Positions 1 through 12,268 of a stretch of DNA of 64,000 nucleotides are shown piece by piece. The notes beneath the pieces are model-generated. The model was not told the origin of the DNA and ran no database searches. It saw only the letters and a program-made list of their open reading frames with translations. This DNA comes from Nothopassalora personata (taxonomy: Eukaryota > Ascomycota > Dothideomycetes > Mycosphaerellales > Mycosphaerellaceae), in the NCBI GenBank assembly GCA_033816765.1, contig CM066290.1, positions 4,216,001 through 4,280,000 on the forward strand, written 5' to 3'. Positions within the stretch are counted from its first letter, which is position 1; the number at the start of each line of letters is the position of its first letter. A program made the position numbers and the translations under genes.

Positions 1-735
1 AAGTCCCTATAGAAGCAACTCCCCATGGGAGTAATTCACCGCCTTAAGATTACTAGCTTGGCGGTAAGCACCGATAAAACTTTCTTCTTGCCGCTGTCTG
101 ATGATGCCATGGCCTGTCCGCCAAAAAGAATCCCTGGCGTGGGCTTCCAAGAAGAGGATCCTATGAACCCAGGTACAAGCGCCGTCCAGATTGCTGTAGC
201 GTGGCAAGACCTGTACGCGAATTTGAGTGTAGGGAGAGCAGAACTCTGGAGCAAAAACCTAAGATCACATGTCAGCGTCCCGACATGCTTTGCTCAGGGG
301 AAAGCGTGACTCTCTGAGCTTGCTTTCATTACCAACAAACAACACGGTTCCGCAGTACTGCATACACTCCAGCTCGACGTTACAGCAAAGTGGGCCAGAA
401 CTTCCACACCAAGGACGACAGAGCTGGAGGGCCCCCAGAGGCAACGATGTGACCGACATGTCTAGAATTGTCGGTGTTCGAACGAAGAACCTTGAATCCG
501 GCCAAAGATTCAAACACACCACGCTGCAAGAGCGTTGAGGGGCGGGGCAGATTTAATGTCTGATAAAAGCACAACATTTGAAGCCGATGGCTGGGAAGCC
601 CCACTGTGAAAGTGAATGAGCCACTAGGAGCGCCTGCGGGATCCACTCCCACTCCCGCGCTCTTATGATTCGGAGTCTCAAAATACTTCACGCAAAACAT
701 ACTCAGCAGCGCATCACTTTGCGTGAGCGCTCCAG
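1..735. other. Left edge, no supported gene
   Basis: Several short overlapping frames exist on both strands, but none has a recognisable domain, a clean splice pattern or a clear start. It could hold the promoter of the gene starting at 736 and the end of a gene lying outside the window. Confidence 0.4.
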
Positions 736-1570
736 ATGCCTCGCAAAAAGCGTAGGGACACCGCCGGCATAGCAGTGTCGCTGTCAGATGATGAAGAGGC
801 TATCGCGCCAAAGTTATCACATGCCAGTACACCGCAATCGGAAAGACCTCGAAAGCGGAAGAAGACTTCTGAAAAGTCTGCATCACTTGATCCCCAATCT
901 CAGGATGTGCACAAGTCTCCAGTTTCGAAGGACCCATTTACCGACCAAGAAGAAGATTTGGTCTTCTTGAAGACCATCAAGAACGCAAGATCGATGGTCA
1001 AGGCGCCAAGTCAAGATGCTCTACACGGGAGTCAGGGCGAGGTGAGTCGAGTCCGATGGCCTTGATTGACACATGAATGCACTGATAGCACATAGCCTTC
1101 CGAGCTCTTATCGCATTCCCAGATGGCTCGCCTAAGTGATCCCAGAACTATGTATAACGGGAAATGGTACATCGGCTCCAAGGACCACAAAAGGGCAACA
1201 AAGCTGCAGAACATCCACGATGCCTTCCAGAGGTATGCCCGAGTACGTCCGTGCAAAAGTCTTATCACTTGAATCATCTGCTGACAGTCCCTAGGACCTC
1301 CTCGATCGTGCGCTGTATCCCAAGGACTCAGCGACTGGGGCAAACTTGCCGGAGGATCAGTGGCCAATGAGATTTCTCAGTCTACTGGCCAAGTTCGCTC
1401 CGCTCTGCACATCGGAGCGACACCTCAACCGTCTGCTCTGGTCGGAAATCTATCAGCGAGATATGGAGGAGGTAGCGGACTCGGAATCGGACACAAAGCC
1501 ACGAGTCGGCCTGAAGAATTCGGAGTTGGATAGAGCTCTCCAGAAACTGAGGTCCAAACAAGAGGCATAG
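736..1570 (+). CDS. Hypothetical nuclear-type protein, three exons, 242 aa
   Basis: Exons inferred at 736-1041, 1096-1242 and 1295-1570. The introns are GTGAGT...TAG and GTACGT...TAG, about 52-54 nt, and both fall between codons. The first exon begins MPRKKRRD and is rich in Lys/Arg and acidic Ser stretches, which suggests a nuclear protein. Exons 2-3 are more ordered (NGKWYIGSKDHKRATKL and LLDRALYPKDS, then WPMRFLSLLAKFAPLCTSER), look globular and helical, and end in a charged helix. I do not recognise the family. The joined frame is open across all three exons, which is the main support. The second donor could be moved without changing the overall picture. Confidence 0.6.
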
Positions 1571-2315
1571 AGTTGATCGTGTGATATAGTGGCTGCCGTC
1601 AGATCCAGTGCAAGGAGATTCCGTACATATACCACACCTGCTGCCTTCGGGCGCCACTCGGAGGAACACAATCTCCCGCTTCCCGGAGGGAACGACAGTA
1701 TACACCATGGTTGGAAGTTCTTGTCGTCTGTCGTGGAGACGATTAGGAATGGAGACATAAGCATGGAGATATTGAAGTGTAAGTATCTCTATAATCCACT
1801 TCATCTCATAATAAGCATTGTAGGTCTGCGTGACCAGCTTCCCCATTCGACTATCCACTAGAGAATCTGTGCACGGACCAGGTCAGTGCGCGGCTTTAGC
1901 GTACTTAGCGTGCTTGCGGTTCCTTCCCAGTTTCGAGCTTTCTTCCGGAACTTCGAATAACAAATTCACTTGCCACTACTTCTCCGACAACACATTCAGT
2001 CGCAAGACACCAATTGCCGCCGCCAAGCAAAGTGTGCGCGATGTTCTGTGAGAGTTGTGGTTCCGGTCCGACACAGCCGCAGCTGTTCGCATAGGTCAGT
2101 GAGACTACAAAGCTTGCGACCCAACCTCCGCTGCCATACTAACCGCCTGGTAGTGCTCACTCCCCCGAATTATCCTCGAGTAACAATCAGCTTTAGCGAC
2201 AACCGCTACGGATTTACAGATATGTCCGCGAAGGCGTCTCGCGGACGCTCGGTTGGGACGACATCCAGCAGCTCGCAGACCCAGCCGGTGAGCACTCGAG
2301 GCGAAACATGCCGAG
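1571..2315. other. Gap with possible upstream exon
   Basis: A frame at 1589-1861 starts with RSSARRFRTY, which resembles a mitochondrial presequence, but it begins with GTG and has no ATG. A GTAAGT...TAG pair at about 1779-1824 could be an intron. An ATG frame from 2222 (MSAKASRGRS) is in phase with the next gene but separated from it by a GTGAGC...GAG segment of only 28 nt, too short for a normal fungal intron. Confidence 0.3.
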
Positions 2316-2585
2316 ATGAACCTTCATCTCCAAGCTGGTGATTATGCTGCCTCGAATTCTGCACTCGATGTCGCTCGCAAACAAGCAGCGTCACTCACCA
2401 ACCTCGCGCAGATTGTCAAGGACCTCGTGCCGGCGCACGAACGCCCACCAACCGCAGTCTTGGCAATCAAGGCGCAGGAGGTTTTCTCGACGCCGGAACC
2501 TCTCGAGATGATCCTGCACGGCGTGGCGGCTGGAAGAAGCTCAACATCAGGAGCGTACAGCGGTGATGGCGGGATACACTTCTAG
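2316..2585 (+). CDS. Small helical protein of unknown function
   Basis: 89 codons from an ATG at 2316. The middle (ALDVARKQAASLTNLAQIVK, then LVPAHERPPTAVLAIKAQEVF) reads like one or two amphipathic helices of a small soluble or complex-subunit protein. The end is low in complexity (Ser/Gly). An exon at 2222-2287 (MSAKASRGRSVGTTSSSSQ) may precede it. If so the protein would be about 110 residues, but no standard-length intron keeps the frame. I do not recognise the family. Confidence 0.45.
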   Translation: MNLHLQAGDYAASNSALDVARKQAASLTNLAQIVKDLVPAHERPPTAVLAIKAQEVFSTPEPLEMILHGVAAGRSSTSGAYSGDGGIHF

Positions 2586-2860
2586 GCTCCGTATCGCTGA
2601 TGGAGTCCTTTGGCTTGGTCCTCGCCATCCGCCGTTTTATTTCTTGGCTTTCCCTCGTCATATACTTCTGAACCAGCAAGGTCGTTTTGGCGTGTAAACC
2701 TACCTGGCTAGGACACATACAATGACGGCGAGAGTGGGAGGTAGATTCCAAAGCTTCATTCAACAACACCTCCACACCAACCCAAGACGACACTTATGTC
2801 CTGAATATCGAGGTCGTGATCTACTAGAAGAAGCATTCCTTTGGTACTCGACTTCAGAAA

Positions 2861-3308
2861 ATGCTGTTGTGTAGCACGGGCATCGCTTCGTTCCAAGCTC
2901 AGATCTATTGCTCAGGATGTGTCAGGGGTCCGCCTGGAAAGCACACGGAAAAGACTGACCTGGGAGTTGTGCGGGCACCCTCGTCCTCCGGGTTCAGCGT
3001 CGGTGAGCTGGCAGACAAGAATGCTGCGCTGATGGCGACACATTGCCTGTCATTGCATATATGTCGCCTACATCACAGACTTACCGATCGAGAAGAACGA
3101 TCCCATACTGCTCGAGCGCCTTCGCGACCACGACGTTTGCGAGCAGGAGAAGGAGGAGTGCCATGCGTTGAGGAGCAAACTGCATCTGGCATCAGTCAAA
3201 GTCGGGGGAGGTTTTATTGATCGGAGATGGATCACAAGGAGGCGTACGGCTACCGCCTGGGAATGGAATCGCAAGACTGGGAGCACGGCCAAGGCAAGGC
3301 GGATGTAG
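2861..3308 (+). CDS. Possible two-exon small protein, 123 aa
   Basis: Exons inferred at 2861-3002 and 3079-3308, joined by a 76-nt GTGAGC...CACAG intron that keeps the frame. The second exon (LPIEKNDPILLERLRDHDVC, then CHALRSKLHLASVKVGGGF) has codon use like a real gene and a basic C-terminus. The first exon is less convincing. No family is recognised, and the start may lie elsewhere. Confidence 0.3.
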
Positions 3309-3743
3309 ACCTGTCATGGCTTGGAAAGCGGCATGAAGGCGTAGATGTTGGATGCAGTGCCCTTAACGAGTAGCGAGGGCTGATCGCGACATGACACCAA
3401 GAGAAGAGGTGCTGATGAAAACGACTCAGGATTGTACACGCTCTGTTCACGTGTGTAAGGCCAGACGGTCGCGCACCGTACCGTATCGGTCTTTATACTG
3501 AGGCAATAGAGGTACAATGAAAGGGTTTCTCTTTGAGCCAGTGCCAAATCGTCATTGAACGGCGGCGATATTGACGTGGTGTGAATGGTGATGCCAGAAA
3601 AGAGAAGGTTACGTGTAAGACTAGACCCCTGCAAACTTCATCGGCCAATCGGCAAGCGCAGCCGAGCTACATTCATCTTCAATCTTTGCTCATGCTCAAC
3701 TCAGTCACAACAACTGACAACCGCACACTACGTCCAACACAAC
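3309..3743. other. Promoter region upstream of cwc15
   Basis: No gene seen. The reading frame of cwc15 is open upstream to 3585, but the conserved N-terminus begins at 3744, so this stretch is taken as leader and promoter. Confidence 0.4.
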
Positions 3744-4502
3744 ATGACGACCGCTCACCGGCCAACATTTGACCCAGCGCGCGGAAAAGAGGCAGCCCGA
3801 GGCGAAGCCTACCACCAGCGACTACTGCCAGCACACAAGACACTCAAATTTCGACAGGCAGCGCAAGGCACACCAGATGAGCAAGCAAAACGCGATCTGA
3901 AAGCGGAACTCTTGCGCGCAGAAGCAAAGCACTTCGCCAAGAAGGAGGGACGGCAGGTCACAGACGACCACGAGGATGCGCCAACACAGCGGGAAGCTCT
4001 TCAAATCGAGGAAGATAACGGCGAGAGCGGTGGCGTGAAGAGAAAACTGGACGACGTGGGCGGTGGTGGTGGAGCAGATGGCGAGGAGGAGGACTACGAG
4101 ACGAAGAAGCGGCGGGTGCTGGAGGAAACTAGAGATGTAGATGCAGATTCAGACGAGTCAGAAGAGTCAGATTCGGAATCAGAAGACGAAGAGGAAGACG
4201 AGACAGCCGAGCTGATGCGGGAACTGGCGAAGATCAAAGCCGAGCGTGCAGAGGCTGCAGCCAAGGCGGCGGAAGAGCAGGCGAAGAAAGATGAGGAGCA
4301 GCGGGAGAAAGACATTGCGTTGGGTAATCCACTTCTGAATGGACAGAAGGAAGATTATGCTGTCAAGCGGAGATGGGATGATGACGTGGTCTTCAAGAAC
4401 CAGGCGAGAGGGACCGAAGAGCGAGGGAAAGAGAAGCGTTTCGTGAATGATCTGCTTCGTTCTGATTTCCATCGTCGCTTCATGGACAAGTATGTGCGAT
4501 AA
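3744..4502 (+). CDS. cwc15: Pre-mRNA-splicing factor Cwc15 (Cwf15/Cwc15 family)
   Basis: 252 residues, no intron. The N-terminus MTTAHRPTFDPARGKEAARG and the C-terminus FVNDLLRSDFHRRFMDKYVR are the two conserved blocks of Cwf15/Cwc15, a component of the Prp19-associated (NineTeen) complex and the activated spliceosome. Between them lie a Glu/Asp/Ser-rich acidic stretch (about residues 108-155) and a charged helix (MRELAKIKAERAEAAAKAAE), as is usual for the family. The start at 3744 is chosen over the in-frame codons upstream because MTTAHRP is the conserved start. The gene is convergent with the fucosidase. Function is from the family and is secure. Confidence 0.96.
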   Translation: MTTAHRPTFDPARGKEAARGEAYHQRLLPAHKTLKFRQAAQGTPDEQAKRDLKAELLRAEAKHFAKKEGRQVTDDHEDAPTQREALQIEEDNGESGGVKRKLDDVGGGGGADGEEEDYETKKRRVLEETRDVDADSDESEESDSESEDEEEDETAELMRELAKIKAERAEAAAKAAEEQAKKDEEQREKDIALGNPLLNGQKEDYAVKRRWDDDVVFKNQARGTEERGKEKRFVNDLLRSDFHRRFMDKYVR

Positions 4503-5488
4503 ACATCATACCGAAAGTCGTTACTATGAAGAGCTTCCAATCTCCATGCCAGGAATATTGCACCAATCCTGCACCCAGCTTCCCGCACTCTCAGCGCTCT
4601 TACGGTCTCCCTCCTCTCAGCCAAGGCTCATCCGCCAGTATGAAGCCATTCGCCGCAAAACGTTATGATACGGGCCGATAGTTCGTATGATTGACGCTGT
4701 CGATCACGGTGGCTCCAATAAAGTCGACCGGACACGTCCATTGGGATGTAACATAGTCCAGCATTGTCAAGTCCTTGCTAAGCTTGGCTTGTTTCATCGG
4801 CACCGTTCCGACGACCTTTTCCAACAAAACCGAACGGCTTGCTCGCGACCGCGACGCCCTTCCGCTATCCTTCGACGGGTGATCGTGCAGCTGAATATCG
4901 TTCCAGCAGCTCCTGTCACTAAAGCTAGAGTACCAATGTAGCTTTAAGCAAGGACTCAAACCCGTATTTCCATGGCTTCTGATGCGGATTCTGGTGAGCT
5001 GGGCGTTGCTCACTAATTCGAGTTCAGGTCGAAATCACTCGACCGTGGAGCCGTCGAAATTGCTACTTATAGTTGGTCGCTTTCCTTCTGCCATTAGGAT
5101 GATCCGGGCGCTGTAGGGCCTTATTTGGGAGCCGCTCTCGGGCAGGGAGCGGGACTCGAGGCTCAACGCGCTCCAACGAAGGATGTCCTTTTCGCTCCGA
5201 TCCGATTGATGCGCTGTGTAGAGCTTCAAGCCATCAGCACCTGCATCCTCTTCGCTGTCTTGTTCTTTCTTCCTCAACAGAAAAGTCAGCCGACGCAAGA
5301 GTGGTGACGCAAATGGTAGCTCTTCTATGAGCATATTTCTCTTGCCACCCTGCTGGAGTACAACTGTGATTGCCCCTGATGCTAGAACGGTGCGCGCGCG
5401 CGGATAAGCATCGCACCCGACCATGTCAACACGATGATTATGTTCACCTATCTAACCCACCACATCAACTGGAAGGTGACTAGGTTCT
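4503..5488. other. Convergent intergenic region
   Basis: Lies between the 3' ends of cwc15 and the fucosidase gene. Short frames on both strands (for example 5035-5424 minus) show no domain, and I see no RNA gene. Confidence 0.4.
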
Positions 5489-8076
5489 CTAGCACCAGCA
5501 CAACACAACCGCAATGAAACTCAGCCCCAAGACCATCCACAACGCTGGCGACGAAGACCTCGCAGCCCCCTCCCCAGTCTGCTGAGCATGCGATACCGTC
5601 GCAGAAAACGTCGAGTTCGCACCGCTCACAACACTCTCCACACCACCGTAAGGAATCTTAAAGACCCAAGTATACATATCCGCCATAGTGACGGCCTGAT
5701 CCACCGTAATCTCCAAACTTCCATTTCCCAGGATCCTACTCGGAACGACAGTCCCACTCATATTCCCGCCCACGACCGAGATCTCATCGCCTTCAACGTA
5801 CGGTACCGGCGAACCGATCACCAGCGTCCCATCCGGCGGGTACATCGAAAGGATATAGAATGCATTTGAATTTTGTGTGAAGCGGAAATTGTCTCCCTCC
5901 TCCGGCGTGACGAACCAGTACGTCGTGTTGAAGATGGCTTCGCCATGCTCCTTGATCCAGCTCCCCGCATCGCGGAGATGGCGCTGTTCAATCTCAATAA
6001 TGGTGCCGTTGGCAGTAGGTCCTACATCCAGTAAGAAGTTCCCGTTCTTCGAGACAATGTCCACAAGACTTCGGACGATGTCGATGGGCTTGAGATACGC
6101 ATCATCCGGCGTGGCACGATTGTATCCATAGCTGAATGGATCCATTCCCAGATTGCTCTCCCACTTGCGCACCTGCACCGCTTCGTATCGCGCGTACTCG
6201 GGTGTGTCGAAATCGCCGGGTAGACCGCAGCGGTTGTTGATTAGGACTTGCCTGCCTTGCTTGGCGGCGTTATTGAAGTATTGGGCTGCGAATTGGGCTG
6301 TGAGGTTAGGGCCGCCGATGTCGCACCACATGATTTCGGTGCCCATGTCGGCGAGGATGAGCATTTCGGGGAGGATGAGGTCGGAGACGAAGTCGTTGAT
6401 TGGGACGTAGCCGGTGTAGGGGAGGGTCTCGTTGGTGTAGGGATTGGTTGCGTTGCCGCCGGGCCAGTCGCCGAAGCCGTAGGGTTTGTAGTCGGGGTGG
6501 AACCTGTGATGAATGTTAGTGTACGTAGTGATGGCAATACAGGGAGAGTGGCAAACCATTCGGGGAGGGAGAAGTAGGTGGCTTTGTGGAGATGGGGCTG
6601 GTATTGATCCGCAGCATCGAAGAGCATCTGCAGGAGATTTTTGTGGGGCATTTGCATTACAGATGTGCGGTTCGTGATGTTTGAGGGAATATCAAAGAGA
6701 GCGTAACCTTCATGGTGCTTCGAGACCTGCACAAAGTATTGAGCGCCAGAATCAGCGAAGAGATCGACCCAGTCCTTGGGTTCGAAAGCAGACGTAGTGA
6801 AGTCCTGGATGAAGTCGTCGTACACATGGTCGCGTCCATACGTCTCCAGATTGTATTCGTAGAATTGGCCTGTGGAACCGTTCAGGCCTTGGCTCATGTA
6901 CCACCAGTACCATTCGGCATATTGTTCTTTGTCACCGACATTACCCCAGCCCGGCACGGAGTAGACGCCCCAATGAATGAAGATGCCGAATTTGCCATTG
7001 GTGAACCAAGGTGGGCTCTCATGAGCGTAGATGCTATCGTAGTTCGCGTCGTAGTCTACGATGCCCAGCGTTGCGTTGAAGGTGGAAGTGACCTGCACAC
7101 CAGCGCCGCCTACTTGCACCGAAGCCTCAGCTGTAGTTCCAGGCTCGACACTATCGTTGGTCTCCACTCCAACTTGGACAATCGCTTGGTCACCAGGTCG
7201 CAACCTGTTGATGACGCCTGGAATGACAGTCTTGAGGCCGTCCGCTGAAACCGTGGCCTTGACGGTGTTGTTCGCCAAGACCCACTCGCTGCCTACGTTG
7301 TTCACCCGCACTTCCACTATTTGAGTCTTATTGGTCCCTTCGAACCACAAATTGGTACTACGGGCAAGCTGCACTTCAAGTTCGATGCCGGTTCCAGTGG
7401 CTGGTACCATTGAGACAGCGAAGATGTGAAGCCTTGTGTTCTGCGCAGCACCTCCCGGTCCGTTGGCTGCTCCGGATGTGACATTTGGCAATTGAACACT
7501 GGCGACTTCTTTACTCGAGTCTACCCAATTGATGGTCTGGAAGATCATCGAGCGATTGTAGTCGATGCTGCTGTTGGTGAGATAGTATGGAAAGATGATG
7601 TCGCCTCCGTATGGATAAGGCCAGGCCCAGGAGGGATCGACGAGAACAGGTCCTGAATCATCGGTATCGTCCGTGTATGTGACATTCACCGTGCCGGTCG
7701 CGATGGCGGTCTCTGCGGCTGCAAGCATATGTATGCTGCAGTATCTACCAGGAGGAGGCACGATGACCTGGCCCTGGGCGAGTACGTTATCATTGCCTGA
7801 GTGCTGATACTGCGGGAAGATGTAGTCCACCCCGGAGTAGGAGAAGTTAGAGTCCGGTAAGTACTGTGCTGGATAGCCTGAATGGACTCCATCAAAGTCA
7901 GCATCTCCGGGCTGCATTGCGAACGCGCGATTGTTGGTGAGGCCCGAGATGTCAACGGGTATGGAGGCACCATGTTGAGCACCTGCGTTCTTTGGGTTGA
8001 CCACAAGACCACCTTCAGTATATGCCAACGGCACGAGGCTAAATAGGAACACAGTGCACAGCATTTTGTATGGCAT
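5489..8076 (-). CDS. Secreted alpha-L-fucosidase, GH29
   Basis: 844 residues from exons complement(6557-8076) and complement(5489-6503). The 53-nt intron (GTTTGC...CACAG) splits the Trp codon of EWFHPDYK. Start is the ATG at 8076 (MPYKMLCTVFLFSLVPLAYT), a good signal peptide. An N-terminal beta-rich part of about 350 residues precedes the GH29 barrel, which begins near residue 360 (GKFGIFIHWGVYS). KHHEGYALF is the conserved loop, and the Asp of MWCDIGG (about residue 568) is the expected nucleophile, which attacks the fucosyl C1 with retention. There are many N-glycosylation sites. The C-terminus has a Ser-rich stretch and a hydrophobic tail (ALWMVLGLSFIAVVLCWC), suggesting a GPI or membrane anchor. 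It probably removes alpha-L-fucose from glycans outside the cell; linkage specificity cannot be read. Confidence 0.93.
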
Positions 8077-8687
8077 TTTGAGCCAAGAAGAGGCGTTCAG
8101 CAAGCAAGACTAGGAAATGCAACGAGAGCGATACTTGTACCTGCACGCGTCTCGACGTGCGCACCATCTTCCCTCGCCTGATAGAGAAAGTATGGGTGAA
8201 TGCCGTGCCTATCGTTGCTCTGATAGCGGCCAGTAGTATGGGCCTTCGGGTCAATGTCGATGGAAGATTTCCCCGCAGTGCACAGAAATAGGAGAGAGCG
8301 GTAGGGCGAAGGATTAGCATCACAGGTATGGAGCATCGCGGCGGCAGGGTGATGATGTCGCGGTAAATGCTTGCTTTCACAAGGTGAAGGGCATCTTGGC
8401 ATAATGAGGATGATATGATGGAGGGGAAGCGTGGCCGCGGCGGAGAATTGCCGGACGTTGCCACAACGAGAAGATCCCTGCCTTGGTGGGCGGTGCTGTG
8501 GTGCGAGCTGCGCAACACTCATACAGTAAGACTAAGATATCCATAATAAGCAGAGGCGACTGACATTATACTCGATCCCCGACCTTTGCGCACTGCACCG
8601 CTACGGCAGCAATTGCAATACACCCGTTACACATACCAAGGTACGGCACTGGGTGACGTCTGGCTGCAGCATCAATCAATTATCAAT
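8077..8687. promoter_or_regulatory. Divergent promoter, fucosidase / coronin
   Basis: 611 bp between two head-to-head starts. No well-placed TATA box or named regulatory site was found. ORFs here on the minus strand begin with ATG but have no domain. Confidence 0.4.
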
Positions 8688-10646
8688 ATGAGCGGGCGGT
8701 TCGTGCGGGCAAGCAAATACCGGCACGTGTTTGGGCAGACGACCAAGCGCGAGCAATGCTACGATAACCTGCGCATCTCGAAGAATGCCTGGGACACGAA
8801 CTTGGTCAAGGCGAACCCCAAGTATCTGTCGGTGAACTGGGAGTCGGGCGGAGGAGGCGCATTTGCCGTGATCCCGCTGGAGGAGCGAGGGAAGCTGCCA
8901 GATCAGATCCCATTGTTCAGGGGCCATACGGCAGTGGTGTTGGACACCGACTGGAGTCCTTTCGACGACTCCATCATCGCGTCTGCGTCGGACGATGGCA
9001 AGGTGTTCCTGTGGCAGGTCCCAGAGAACTTCACCCTGCGAACCGACGCAGAGGAGCCTGAGGATGTGAAGCCCGTTGGCAAGTTGAGCGGGCACTCGAG
9101 GTAAGCAGTACAGTAATGCTATGCTATGCTATGCTATGCCAGCAACCAGCGCTCTCTAATCACCAACTGCTACAGGAAAGTCGGACACGTGCTCTTCAAC
9201 CCGGCCGCCGAGAACGTGCTCGCTTCCTCATCTGGCGACTATACCGTCAAGATCTGGGACTTGGAGAATGGCAAGCCGAAGCTGACGCTCAAGGGCAACG
9301 ACATCTTCACCTCGCTATCATGGAGCGCCGACGGCAGCACGTTGGTCACAACTTCGAGGGATAAGAAGCTGCGCTTCTGGGATGTGCGACAGGAGAAGCC
9401 GGCGCACGAGGTGCCGGGTCACGGCGGTGCAAAGAGCAGCAGAGTGGTATGGCTGGGCGATCACGATCGGGTTGCAACTACTGGCTTCAGCAAGATGAGC
9501 GAGCGACAATTGGCACTGTGGGACACCAGGAACCCGACAGAGCCGCTCGGTGGCTTCATGGCTCTCGACTCGGGTTCTGGCGTCGGCATGCCCTTCTGGG
9601 ACGATGGCAGCCAGATTCTCTACGTCGCCGGCAAGGGCGACGGCAATATCCGCTACTATGAGTACCAGAACGACAAGTTCGAGTACCTATCCGAGCACCG
9701 ATCGCCAGAGCCGCAGCGAGGCATTGCATTCTTGCCAAAACGCGGCGTCAACACCCACGAGAACGAAATCATGCGCGCATTCAAGACCGTCAACGATGCC
9801 TACATCGAGCCCATCTCTTTCGTGGTGCCAAGAAGAGCGGAGACATTCCAGGACGACATCTACCCACCTACAGTTGGCACTGAGCCTGCTGTATCGAGCG
9901 CCGAATGGTTTGACGGAAAGTCTGGTCTACCACCGAAGCTCAACATGGAGGATATGTTCGAGAATCGTGAGCCCCAAATGATGGCGCAAGAGAAGAAAGC
10001 TGCTCCCACACCTACACAATCTGCGCCTGCGCCAGCACCAGCTGCTGCACCCACGCCAAGAGAAGTGAAAGCTGAAGAAGCTGCCCGTCCACCAGCGCCG
10101 GTTCCTGTCACCGCTCAACCTGGCTCATCTGCGCCAGTCAACCGCGGAGACATCAAGTCCAACCAAGAGTCGATGTCTGCCATGGCCAACAAGTTTGCGG
10201 ACAACGGCGAGCCTGATAACGACCACGACAGCGATGGCTCGTTTGAGGAGATCCAGAAGCCAGTGGAGCGACCGTCGGTGGCTGCAGCCAGGCAGGAAGC
10301 GAAGGTCATGCAATCACCAATATCGCAGCCAAGCCCTGCGAAACAGCCGTCAGACCCTGTCTCACGACAAGAAACGAAGGTTGCGTCGGAGCCTCTGACA
10401 GAGCCTAAGAGCCTGGCAAACAGCAGTCCAGCAGCACAGGGCGTCTCTGCATCGTCCGCATCCCCGGCCAGCGAGAAGCCGGACGAGTCGGCATCAGGGT
10501 CTATTTCGTCCTCGACACCCGCTGCAGCCGCTGGAGGTCTACGAGATGTGCTTAATGACATCCGCGGTATGCTCCAAAGTCAAGGCAAGCAGATTGAGAA
10601 CCTTACCGCAGAGGTTGCCTCGCTGAAGGCGAAGGTCGGGGAATAG
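8688..10646 (+). CDS. crn1: Coronin, actin-binding WD40 protein
   Basis: 627 residues from exons 8688-9100 and 9176-10646; the 75-nt intron splits an Arg codon (HS-R-KVGHV). The N-terminus MSGRFVRASKYRHVFGQ is the coronin signature. WD40 repeats run from about residue 75 to 300 (FRGHTAVVLDTDWSPFDDSI, SGDYTVKIWDLE, SRDKKLRFWDVR, QLALWDTRN). The coronin extension follows (GIAFLPKRGV, ISFVVPRRAETFQDDIYPPT). A long Pro/Ala/Ser/Glu linker (about residues 405-580) leads to a C-terminal coiled coil (LRDVLNDIRGMLQSQGKQIE). Coronins bind F-actin and regulate Arp2/3 at cortical patches, and the coiled coil oligomerises. Length is normal for fungi. Confidence 0.96.
9116..9135 (+). repeat. ATGCT pentanucleotide repeat in coronin intron
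   Basis: Four perfect ATGCT units followed by ATGCC, inside the 75-nt intron of coronin. Confidence 0.9.
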
Positions 10647-11566
10647 GAACCCTGTCCTTCACCTTCTAAAGACCCACCCACCCGTAGTGTGCCGCCAAAA
10701 CTGGGCAAGACGCCGCGCCCAGGCACGCCGCCCAGATGGGTGCAGCCAGTAACGGCCGAGACCATGAGACGTCTGCAAGCATGTACGGTGGACAGAAGTT
10801 CCAAGGCTGGAACAGCAAGCAATTCGTTTTACGGTCGGGTGTTGGATAGATCCAGGACATTGGAGATGTGATCGATTCTGGAATACGAAGTAGAGGAAAT
10901 GAAGTCACGGTCGGAACCGACGAATATTTAGCATCGAGGAGTCGCGTACACGCCTGCATGGAGGCTCATACCTATGCAGAGAGAGAGAGAGGATGTCGTC
11001 TTAGACACTACGCTTCCATCAAGGTCAGTTGCGTGCTCGCTCCCCGATTGGCTACTGAACTTCCCGACGCCAGTACATCGCTGCTATGCGGTATGGAAGG
11101 TATGTACGTCTCCCGTACCTCACGTTGTTTCTTGCACTACTCTCGCGCACTCAGGAACAATTTCTTTCTACGACAAGTTGTCTTTCAGACATAATGAAGA
11201 CTTCCTCACATCCGACGCCAGAATGACTAGATCTGCACACTTCCCCACCAAGATCTAGACCCAACACAGCTCGAAGCTCTACTGTCGGCCCTAGTTTGCC
11301 GACTCCTTTCCACCTACCAGTGTGTTATGGCGATGTTTGTATGGTTGGGATCGTCGGCGTAGGCCAGTCTCGAGCCCATAAGGAGGGGTAAGATGCAAAT
11401 CCAACAGCAAAAGCCGGGAGCTTGAAGGTAAGCATAAATAAACAGCTTGTCCCTACTTCTCCTCTTGTTCCTGGAGCCAACTGTATACGCCCGGAGTTGA
11501 GCGCAGGAACGAATTCGGAACGAGACAGACAGTCAAAGTTCATTCAGGACCATTGAAACAGTCGAC
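10647..11566. other. Intergenic, no gene seen
   Basis: Holds the coronin 3' end and the promoter of the GFA-type gene. Short frames in several phases have no recognisable domain. A short GAGA run lies near 10979-10992. Confidence 0.4.
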
Positions 11567-12083
11567 ATGGCATCGGGTAGCTGCTTGTGCGGAGCTGTGA
11601 ACTACAAGTATGAGGGAGAACCAGCAGTCACAGCACTCTGCCACTGCACCGATTGTCAGAAGGTATGACCACGGTCTCAGGCTCAGATTGCAACAGTACT
11701 GACACCACAACAGTGGACCGGCGCTGCCTACACCTCCAACGTCGTCGTCCCCCGAACCAGCTTCAAGGTCACCAAAGGCCAGCCAAAGGACTACGACGCC
11801 GTCGGCGCATCAGGCAAGATCAACAAGCATTGGGTAAAAATCACACTCGCTACATGATGCAATCCTGCGAGCCCTGCATTGACGAATACCACAGTTCTGC
11901 CCAACCTGCGGCTCCTCTCTCTACACCGAGCTCGAAGTCATGCCAGACATGACCTGTGTCAAGAGCGGAAGCCTCGACGGCGGCGCAGCAAACCACCCCA
12001 TCGGCGTGGAATTCTACACAAAAGACCGCTTGAAGTACTCCGCTCCTGTGGCAGGTGCAGACCAGAAGCCAGAATTCTCCTAA
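11567..12083 (+). CDS. GFA / CENP-V domain zinc protein, 134 aa
   Basis: Three exons, 11567-11662, 11714-11833 and 11895-12083, with introns of 51 and 61 nt between codons. Visible zinc ligands: CLCGAVNYKY near the N-terminus, CHCTDC at residues 26-31 and FCPTCGS at the start of exon 3. This is the glutathione-dependent formaldehyde-activating (GFA) / CENP-V fold. Most fungal members are uncharacterised, and only some relatives act as S-hydroxymethylglutathione synthase, so a role in carbon-sulfur lyase chemistry is possible but not shown. The length is normal for a single GFA domain. Confidence 0.9.
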
Positions 12084-12268
12084 ATAAGGTTGTACAGAGT
12101 GATATCAAGCGCCAAATCACCACCACTCCCACCTCTCCATTGCCCTCAAGTAGCATTCCCCTCCCCCTCCGACTCCACTTCTCCTCCCTATTCCCCACAA
12201 ATCTCTACACCACATCCCTAAACCCCATCACACGGGACAACCAGAAACGCGAAACAAGTTCAGCACTA

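Noticed and set aside
1382..1858. 158-codon minus frame over the first gene
   Set aside because: Begins with GTG and lies opposite the exon of a better supported plus-strand gene.
2288..2315. 28-nt GTGAGC...GAG intron joining MSAKASRG to the 2316 frame
   Set aside because: Below the size that fungal spliceosomes are known to use; kept only as a note.
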